A stretch of DNA of 23,588 nt, taken from a virus. Below are positions 18,104-23,588 of the stretch, one piece after another (the first letter of the stretch is position 1; the number at the start of each line of letters is the position of its first letter). Below the pieces are notes generated by a model, which worked only from the letters and a program-made list of their open reading frames with translations, had not been told where the DNA came from and did not search any database. Where the stretch lies: IMG/VR virus record IMGVR_UViG_3300009620_000061, positions 1 through 23,588 of that record, one strand, 5' to 3'. A program made the translations under genes and the position numbers.

Positions 18104-21100
18104 TTACTTTCTCATATCTGAATAACTAATTAAGTGTAGTCTAGAAGTATAACCGAGTCTTGGGTTAATTCTGTGTTCTATTCCGATCAATCTATGTTCC
18201 CCTGACAACCAATGAGTTGTCCCTGTCCTATGGTTAAATACCTGAGCTAAAACAACTCTAGGATTTTGACCAAAAAACTCTGACATTGTATTTATTTCTG
18301 GAATTCCTGGTACCGTTATAAACAAATGGTGCATATTAGAGGATATAAGAGAGTGCTGTTCTGCTTGCCTAGCTAAAAGACTGTCTATAGTGACATCGTT
18401 GTCTGAAGAAATTTGATTATCAATATCATAGTTAGGGGTAAAAGTTACCTCTTCTGAAGTATAGGCGAGTTCTTCTTCTCCTTTGTAAGTTGAGTATTGT
18501 CTCTGGTTAACATGCCCTAAAGATAAATTGAAAACCACATCTAAAGCAGCTTTACGTTCAGCCTCGTTAATTCCTTCTAATTTTATTATATTTTTAGCTA
18601 ATTCGGAAACATCTTTTTCAAGTTCTTTTACCACCTTTGCATTTTCCTCTGAATTATAATTAGCAACATCTAAAGCAGCGGTATCTTTAGAGACTATAGC
18701 AGTCCAAAATTCATTAACTCTTTTTTCTAAAGCATCCCGTGCAGCTTGCCCTTCGGGAACAAGCCATTTCAAGAAAAAATCTTTAAAAGAACTTTGACCT
18801 CCTGACTTTACTATTCTAGCCAAAATAGTATAAGGTCTTACTTGTGCTTCTTCTAAAAAGGAAACACTTGTTTTGTGTGTCGAAGGTTTAGCAAATAAAC
18901 TTAAAAAATACCAACCGTACAACTGGTAATCCATATCCACAATAATTGGTTCCTGTTTTATCTTATATTGCGTAGTAGATCTACTAGGAGGGTTTATAGC
19001 TGCCCTTCCGTAGGTAAAAACTAAATCCTTAGAAAGGGGAGTTAAGTCAACTACTCCATTCTCTCTTTTTTCTATACTTTCGGAGGTACAGGCTAAAGAA
19101 TAAACTCTTCTAAAAGGTGTTCCAGGAAGGTATCTGGCATCTTCCCCTTTCGTATTAGCGTATCTGTCAAATTTATCAACAACTCCAAAATAAACAAAAG
19201 AATCCAATCCGCTATCTAATATTTTTTTAGAAGTTATAAACTCACCATCGATATTACATTGAATTAAATCCAATTTATCTTTTTTGCTATCAGAATTTTT
19301 AGTTCCAGCAGAATCTGTTAATACCCCATTTATTCTTTGTCTAATTCCGTTAGTGGTCGGAGAACCTCCTACAAGATTAGTTCCAAGAAAAAACTCTCTG
19401 AGAGAAAGTCCTGCTGGTTTTCTCATTTTTAAAACATAAACCGCATCTTCCTTTTCTTTAAAAGAATTTTTCATTGCTTGTACTTGAGCTTCTGCTCTAG
19501 CAGCATAAAAATTATCTTGTGCGGATTGGTTTGCTACTAAAACTTTCCTCTGTTTTTTAACGATCGTTTTCTCCCCTCTAGTACCTCCTGGAACATCTAC
19601 AATATCTATTTCGGTATCGTAATACGTTTGAGTCTGTAGTTGATAAAATCCTGATCTTACAGCAGCATTACCGTCAGCAGTTAAATCAGAGGAATAATCT
19701 GTTCCTCCGTCAGAACCTGTATTTGTTATATTTTGCTTAACTTGATAAGTATTTCGTATAAATCTATCATACTCATTATGAGCAGGCCCTAACAAGTCTA
19801 TCTCTGCGTCTGCTGCTGACTTTAGAATGGAAGACATGTTACCTCCAGTAAAAACTATAGAAACTGAAGGGTCGCCAGATTGAGATTCATCCACTATTAA
19901 GCCATCAGCCTTTCCTATTCCTTTTTCTCCAGAGTCTCCTAAACCTTCTTCTGTTAAATTAGAAATATGCCAACCGCTAGAAGTATTAGCTCCCTGTCCT
20001 GTAGGAATATAAACTCTGTAAGGAGAACTATAAGACTCTTCCCAACTCATAGCATTAAACCTATCCTGAAGTGGGCTGTCCCATTCAGCAGCATAATTCT
20101 GGTTTAAAGTCATGTCTCCTCCCGGAGACATGACAAAAGGAGCAGGTGAAGATTTTGTTGTCTGGGGCTGAGAGCCCACAGAATCTCCTTTGTTGGAAGT
20201 TCTTTGAAAAGTTAACCACCCAGCAAAAGGTTTTCTATTAAACAACATTTTATACCTATGGATCTTCAAGCGATGTTTCATAAATTTATCTAAATCCACA
20301 GGCTCTTGTCCAGTTGGTTGGTCCACCTGAATAGTTAAAGTAGGCTTAGAGGGTCCTCCGTCTTTTGGGGTATCTTCATCAGTTCTCACTAGTTCAATAG
20401 TGTGTTTCTCAGCAAAATTTTGACCTTGAGTTACAGAAGTTATTTGAAAATCTATAGCATTTTTTTCATCAGTTTTCTGAACAATATATTTGTTCGTTTG
20501 TTCCAATTCAGCGTTAATCTCTGCGATATCTTCTGAAGTCGTATCATTTCCTCCGGAATTTAAAGCAGATTCTTTCTGCCCTTCTAATTCTGTTTTTTTA
20601 TCGTTTAAAGTTTGTAAATCTTTTTCTACAATTTCTTTGGATCCTTTAAGAATATTTGCTGCTTCATTTATATTAGCAGGAGTTATATTTTCACTAGGAG
20701 CTTCTCCGAAAATAAATTGATTGTCTAGAATTCTATTCTCTTCCGCTGCTAAATAATCATTAAAATCTTGACCTAAATCTACAACAACAAAGGATTTATA
20801 AACTGAAGCACATAGAAATTTGGAAATAACATTAGAAATATTTGTTGCTATAGGAACATCAGTATCATAAATCTCACTAACTTGAAAGAGGGACCTATTA
20901 TTTGCCAAAGCATCAAACATAAAAGATAAGGAATCTTTTAACTGTACCTTTAAAATTTTATCCCCTGTTGTCGGAAATTTATAATCAATAGAATTAATAA
21001 ATGCTTTATGAACAATAGACCAAGTTTTAGCATCTCTACCATATCCCCAACAAATGTAAAGAGTTGGTAAACTATCCGGATCACCTGCTATAGTCGGAGC

Positions 21101-21442
21101 ATCTGCATGTCCTCTAAGATCTAAACTTCCTTTTTTAGTAAGCTGGTAATGTTCAAATAACCTAGCCTGAAAATAATCTCCAGATGCACTCGGTAATTCT
21201 GCCAGAGTAATATCGTATTGGAAACCCCCTTCCTCTTCGTCATACTGCCCAATAACGACGTTAAAATCTAAAAGATAGTTATTAACATCTAAAGCAAATA
21301 AACCAGGAATATTTTTGTTAAGCTCTCCTTCTTGAAGACCTTCATAAAATTGCTTTATAGCGTTAGAATCAAAAGATAAAACAACATTAACTAATGCGTT
21401 GGTATAGGAGTAAGGGAGAACGTCAGGATTTTCTACGACCAT
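18104..21442 (-). CDS. Baseplate hub protein, gp27/gpD-like, with coiled-coil insertions
   Basis: This 1112-aa protein is the probable hub trimer that joins tail tube and spike. It lies between the LysM protein and the spike, exactly where P2 gpD and its relatives lie. The N-terminal ~230 residues read as a beta-rich hub domain (LYICWGYGRDAK and SIDYKFPTTGDKILKVQLKD). Residues ~252-335 form a charged coiled-coil hairpin (KEIVEKDLQTLNDKKTELEG, a Gly-rich turn, then AEINAELEQTNKYIVQKTDE). A second charged helix lies near 900-965. The C-terminus (HWLSGEHRLIGIEHRINP then TSRLHLISYSD) resembles the closing strands of hub proteins. It is much larger than T4 gp27 (about 390 aa) because of the insertions. 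An internal in-frame start at M444 is discussed separately. No clear Shine-Dalgarno sequence precedes the ATG; one base separates it from the LysM gene. Confidence 0.88.
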   Translation of the reverse strand: MVVENPDVLPYSYTNALVNVVLSFDSNAIKQFYEGLQEGELNKNIPGLFALDVNNYLLDFNVVIGQYDEEEGGFQYDITLAELPSASGDYFQARLFEHYQLTKKGSLDLRGHADAPTIAGDPDSLPTLYICWGYGRDAKTWSIVHKAFINSIDYKFPTTGDKILKVQLKDSLSFMFDALANNRSLFQVSEIYDTDVPIATNISNVISKFLCASVYKSFVVVDLGQDFNDYLAAEENRILDNQFIFGEAPSENITPANINEAANILKGSKEIVEKDLQTLNDKKTELEGQKESALNSGGNDTTSEDIAEINAELEQTNKYIVQKTDEKNAIDFQITSVTQGQNFAEKHTIELVRTDEDTPKDGGPSKPTLTIQVDQPTGQEPVDLDKFMKHRLKIHRYKMLFNRKPFAGWLTFQRTSNKGDSVGSQPQTTKSSPAPFVMSPGGDMTLNQNYAAEWDSPLQDRFNAMSWEESYSSPYRVYIPTGQGANTSSGWHISNLTEEGLGDSGEKGIGKADGLIVDESQSGDPSVSIVFTGGNMSSILKSAADAEIDLLGPAHNEYDRFIRNTYQVKQNITNTGSDGGTDYSSDLTADGNAAVRSGFYQLQTQTYYDTEIDIVDVPGGTRGEKTIVKKQRKVLVANQSAQDNFYAARAEAQVQAMKNSFKEKEDAVYVLKMRKPAGLSLREFFLGTNLVGGSPTTNGIRQRINGVLTDSAGTKNSDSKKDKLDLIQCNIDGEFITSKKILDSGLDSFVYFGVVDKFDRYANTKGEDARYLPGTPFRRVYSLACTSESIEKRENGVVDLTPLSKDLVFTYGRAAINPPSRSTTQYKIKQEPIIVDMDYQLYGWYFLSLFAKPSTHKTSVSFLEEAQVRPYTILARIVKSGGQSSFKDFFLKWLVPEGQAARDALEKRVNEFWTAIVSKDTAALDVANYNSEENAKVVKELEKDVSELAKNIIKLEGINEAERKAALDVVFNLSLGHVNQRQYSTYKGEEELAYTSEEVTFTPNYDIDNQISSDNDVTIDSLLARQAEQHSLISSNMHHLFITVPGIPEINTMSEFFGQNPRVVLAQVFNHRTGTTHWLSGEHRLIGIEHRINPRLGYTSRLHLISYSDMRK
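20109..20134 (-). promoter_or_regulatory. Perfect 11-bp hairpin with GNRA loop holding a strong internal Shine-Dalgarno before in-frame ATG (M444)
   Basis: Inside the hub gene the mRNA strand contains GTCATGTCTCC, a GGGA tetraloop (a GNRA type), and GGAGACATGAC; all 11 base pairs match. The loop and right arm spell GGGAGGAGAC immediately before an ATG (20113..20111) that is in frame with the hub as codon 444. GGAGG lies four bases from the ATG, slightly short but the strongest ribosome-binding sequence seen in the window. Forming the hairpin would hide both the Shine-Dalgarno and the ATG. Only three T residues follow, so a terminator is unlikely. Internal initiation would give a 669-aa C-terminal hub fragment. 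The structure is seen directly; the function is inference. Confidence 0.5.
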
Positions 21443-21443
21443 T

Positions 21444-21728
21444 TTAAGAACGAGGTATCTTTAATAACATTCCCGGTTTCATCTGCTCTACTGGATCAAA
21501 AATATTATTAGCCATAGCTATAACCCACCACTTATTTACTGTACCATACACTTGCAAGGAAACCAAGTCGAGTCTCCCTTCAAAACCGGAAGGAAGACGG
21601 ATAATATTATTATTTTTATCAAACCCAACATTTTTATAAAAAGAATCAAATCCCGCAGTCCCTACAGTCAAAGTAGTACTTTTATTCTTATGTTTAAAGG
21701 AAGATCCAAAACGTGTCACCCAGCTCAT
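21444..21728 (-). CDS. LysM-type baseplate protein, gpX/gp53-like
   Basis: This 94-aa protein reads as a LysM-like module of the kind found in P2 gpX and T4 gp53. The C-terminal half has the family pattern: RLDLVSLQVYGTVNKWWVIA (52-71), MANN, D78-P79 and a final MKPGMLLKIP (83-92). In contractile tails these small proteins sit between the tube-initiation proteins and the hub and staple the baseplate together, rather than binding peptidoglycan on their own. The N-terminal 50 residues are polar with no signal peptide. It overlaps the upstream gene by four bases (ATGA) and has the best conventional ribosome-binding site of any gene here, so its start is secure. T4 gp53 is about 196 aa and P2 gpX about 67 aa, so the size is closer to gpX. 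Confidence 0.9.
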   Translation of the reverse strand: MSWVTRFGSSFKHKNKSTTLTVGTAGFDSFYKNVGFDKNNNIIRLPSGFEGRLDLVSLQVYGTVNKWWVIAMANNIFDPVEQMKPGMLLKIPRS

Positions 21729-23221
21729 GCTCCACTCCTATACTTATTCTTAATCACCCCTGTAGAAGGTCTCCTAACATCTTCAGATAACGGATCCATA
21801 GATCCTTGCATAAAGAAATCGTTCCAACCAGGAACACCATCAGGGAATAATTCCGCATCATACTTATCAAACCCAAGTTGACCAGCCTGTCGGAATTCTT
21901 CTAATTCCATTTTAAAAGTTATACTTCTAGGTATTAGGCTATCATTATCGTAACCTTTGTTTCCCTCAACAATAAAACTATAGTTAGTGCAAATACAAGG
22001 AACGTTTCTATACATTTCCCCAAAGTTAAGCCTTACTACAGGGGGTCCAATATCCGGTTCCCTCGTGGACCCTACAACGGTTGTTCTTATGATGTTAGTA
22101 ACTTTATGAACTAAGTCTAAAGCTTTGTAGTAGGTAGAGTAAGGTCCTCCTATAGACCCTCCTGCTCCAGTAATAGGTTGGCTGGTTGAAGATTTTCTCA
22201 TTAAATAATCGTGTCCGGCTCTTCTTCCTTGATAACCTTCCCCCCAAGATTCATCGTAAATTCCTTGCGATTTTAAAGAAGAAACATCGGGGGAAGCCCA
22301 AGCGTACCGGTCTCCTGAAGTCCTTTCTGAAATTGTTTTATTTAATAATTCCTCCACCCTCGCTGCTTCTCCAGAGTTCTTTGACATACCTGTTAGTAGG
22401 GCTTGGTTTTCTGCTTGGGAAGCTACGTCTGTGTTAATATACTGAAGATCTCCTTGAAACAACAGGAGAAGATCTTCGTACTCCTCTATACCTATAGTAT
22501 TGTCTATCATTTTATTTTCAGTTCCCATGTATAAAATGTGAGGAGTAGTATAAGTAAAAGAAAGAGTTAAGTTTCTAGCTTCCGCTCCTATCCATAACCT
22601 GACAGGCTCGTTACGACTAAAAATTTTCAATCTTGCATAGTTAGCTTGTCTTTTTTCTTCAATCCGAGGGTTCTCGTAAAAAGGAATTATGAGAGAAGTT
22701 ATGTCTCCTGAAGCTAAATCCTTTGGGTAATCTACTTTTAAAAAACCTTTTCTTTCCAAAAACTGATTAAACCTATTTCTGGGAACAGGAGTAAATCGAG
22801 CAAAAGCTTTAATATCTTCTATAGTTGCCCCTCCGGGTGGGTATACTTTATTTTTTGCAGCAATATTGCTAGTAGGGTCTTGATTGCCTGCGATAATACT
22901 TCCAAGACCTGTTAAAGCATCATTTATTGTATTTTTAGCGTTACTGACAAATCCTAAAATATTTAGAGATAAACCTGCAATTTTACTGGTCTGGAGAGGG
23001 TACTGTTTAGCATCAAGTCCTATATTAGGTTGATTTTCCCCTCCTGGTAAATTATTTGCTATTGTTTGAAAATAGTCTTGGTTTGGTCTTGTATCAAACC
23101 CTAAAAGACCTCGAACTAACCCGGAGGCAAGACTTTGCCATCTAAACCCGTAGGCTGCAGCCGTTCCTTTTCCTGGGATAAGGAGATTAATATTAGAGTC
23201 GGTAATGTCGTATGAGGTCAT
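21725..23221 (-). CDS. Probable tail-tube initiator/hub adaptor (gp48/gp54/gpU position)
   Basis: This 498-aa protein lies between the tape measure and the LysM/hub genes, the place of P2 gpU and of the T4 tube-cap proteins gp48/gp54. The middle contains a beta-rich part with RLKIFSRNEPVRLWIGAEAR and NLTLSFTYTTPHIL. The C-terminal part (about 390-445) has VVRLNFGEMYRNVPCICTNY, then FIVEGNKGYD and PRSITFKMELEEFR. That arrangement of strands (R-L-x-FG-x-x-Y-x-x-x-P then PRSI-x-x-x-x-x-L) recurs in tail-tube-related baseplate proteins. A hydrophobic Gly/Leu-rich N-terminal segment (about 25-42) is present without a signal-peptide shape. The gene starts 21 bases after the tape-measure stop. The exact family cannot be fixed by eye; a baseplate/tube-junction role is the best reading. 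Confidence 0.75.
   Translation of the reverse strand: MTSYDITDSNINLLIPGKGTAAAYGFRWQSLASGLVRGLLGFDTRPNQDYFQTIANNLPGGENQPNIGLDAKQYPLQTSKIAGLSLNILGFVSNAKNTINDALTGLGSIIAGNQDPTSNIAAKNKVYPPGGATIEDIKAFARFTPVPRNRFNQFLERKGFLKVDYPKDLASGDITSLIIPFYENPRIEEKRQANYARLKIFSRNEPVRLWIGAEARNLTLSFTYTTPHILYMGTENKMIDNTIGIEEYEDLLLLFQGDLQYINTDVASQAENQALLTGMSKNSGEAARVEELLNKTISERTSGDRYAWASPDVSSLKSQGIYDESWGEGYQGRRAGHDYLMRKSSTSQPITGAGGSIGGPYSTYYKALDLVHKVTNIIRTTVVGSTREPDIGPPVVRLNFGEMYRNVPCICTNYSFIVEGNKGYDNDSLIPRSITFKMELEEFRQAGQLGFDKYDAELFPDGVPGWNDFFMQGSMDPLSEDVRRPSTGVIKNKYRSGA
21735..21739 (-). promoter_or_regulatory. Shine-Dalgarno site of the LysM gene
   Basis: AGGAG lies six bases upstream of the ATG at 21728..21726, inside the end of the upstream gene. 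It fixes the start of the 94-aa protein. It stands out because most other starts in this operon have weak or no such site. Confidence 0.75.
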
Positions 23222-23242
23222 ATCTCAAAAGTATTTAGTTAA

Positions 23243-23588
23243 TTATCTAATTCCAGAAGGAGTGCCTCTCTTCCTAAGATCAGCTGCCATTCGTTCTTGG
23301 TAATATGCTTCTCTTTGCATATTGGAAAATCTTAATTCTTCAATAACTCTTGTGGTTAATTCACTTTGCAGAATTTGAGCATTTTTGAATACATCCGCTA
23401 TACTTTCTCCATTCTCTTGAGTTGTATTTTCAGAAGTCTTATAAGTATTTTCTTCAATCTTTTTTAATTCCTTATCAAGAGCAGCTGTTTCCGCTGCGAC
23501 AAGACCTTTAAAACCAGCTACACCGGCATCAGAATACGCTTTGTTTAAAGCTTCTGTTAATTCTTTAGAAGACTCGGATATTTTACTA
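23243..23588 (-). CDS. C-terminus of probable tape measure protein (partial, cut by window edge)
   Basis: The minus strand is open from the window edge to a TAA at 23245..23243, giving the last 114 residues of a protein whose start lies outside the window. The sequence is highly charged and helical: SKISESSKELTEALNKAYSD, then DKELKKIEENTYKTSENTTQ, SELTTRVIEELRFSNMQ and EAYYQERMAADLRKRG, ending SGIR. Long coiled-coil character and a location directly before the tube-initiation and hub genes fit a tail tape measure protein. Its short hydrophobic part (AGVAGFKGLVAAETAAL) lies in the visible region. Other helical tail proteins cannot be excluded, because neither the length nor the N-terminus can be seen. 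Confidence 0.7.
   Translation of the reverse strand, partial: SKISESSKELTEALNKAYSDAGVAGFKGLVAAETAALDKELKKIEENTYKTSENTTQENGESIADVFKNAQILQSELTTRVIEELRFSNMQREAYYQERMAADLRKRGTPSGIR

Noticed and set aside
20109-20134. Rho-independent terminator at the hub hairpin
   Set aside because: The stem is perfect but only three T residues follow on the transcript, and it sits in the middle of an essential-looking gene.
21552-21881. Plus-strand open frame across the LysM gene and the end of the tube-adaptor gene
   Set aside because: It is the shadow of two strongly supported overlapping genes; no start site or domain pattern is visible.
1-23588. CRISPR array, tRNA, integrase, toxin-antitoxin or anti-defence genes
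   Set aside because: No spaced repeats, cloverleaf-like sequences or matching protein signatures were seen; the window is filled with tail structural genes.

Overview
This window looks like part of the late structural region of a contractile-tailed (myovirus-type) bacteriophage or a phage-derived prophage. It holds the baseplate and tail-tip assembly module. Twelve complete genes and two edge-truncated ones lie on the minus strand, so transcription runs from high to low coordinates. They are packed with gaps of 26 bases or fewer or with 1-4 base overlaps. I see no tRNA, rRNA, insertion sequence, integrase, CRISPR array or convincing terminator. No stretch above 300 bases lacks a gene. The DNA is AT-rich by eye and TAA is the usual stop. 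The host cannot be named. Most starts lack a clear Shine-Dalgarno sequence and follow A/T-rich leaders, which would suit a host that relies little on Shine-Dalgarno pairing, but this is only an inference.

Layout in transcription order: (1) the coiled-coil C-terminus of a probable tape measure protein (23243-23588, cut by the window edge); (2) a 498-aa probable tail-tube initiator or hub adaptor (gp48/gp54/gpU position); (3) a 94-aa LysM-type baseplate protein (gpX/gp53-like); (4) a 1112-aa gp27/gpD-like hub with coiled-coil insertions; (5) a 322-aa central spike with an OB-fold and beta-helix but no lysozyme domain; (6) an 872-aa protein with an N-terminal Gly/Ala-rich segment and a C-terminal LamG/ConA-like lectin domain; (7) a gp25/gpW wedge protein; (8) a gp6/gpJ wedge protein; (9) a 1894-aa protein with a P2 gpI-like region, a long beta-sandwich tail and a terminal EF-hand-like loop; (10, 11) two probable paralogues of 352 and 200 aa; (12) an 1171-aa right-handed beta-helix protein; (13) a 497-aa protein sharing an N-terminal motif with the beta-helix protein; (14) the first codons of a possible further gene at the left edge.

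Working together (family knowledge plus inference), genes 1-5 would build the axial part of the tail: tape measure, tube initiation, hub and spike. Genes 7-9 would form the wedges that trigger sheath contraction. Genes 9-13 and the LamG protein would carry carbohydrate- or surface-binding functions at the baseplate periphery. The gene order follows the P2/Mu tail operon (U-X-D-V-W-J-I), while several proteins, especially the gp6- and gp25-like ones, read as T4-like. The most unusual items are a perfect GNRA-loop hairpin inside the hub gene that holds a strong Shine-Dalgarno sequence just before an in-frame ATG, the shared anchor motif of the two distal proteins, and the heavy load of lectin-like domains.
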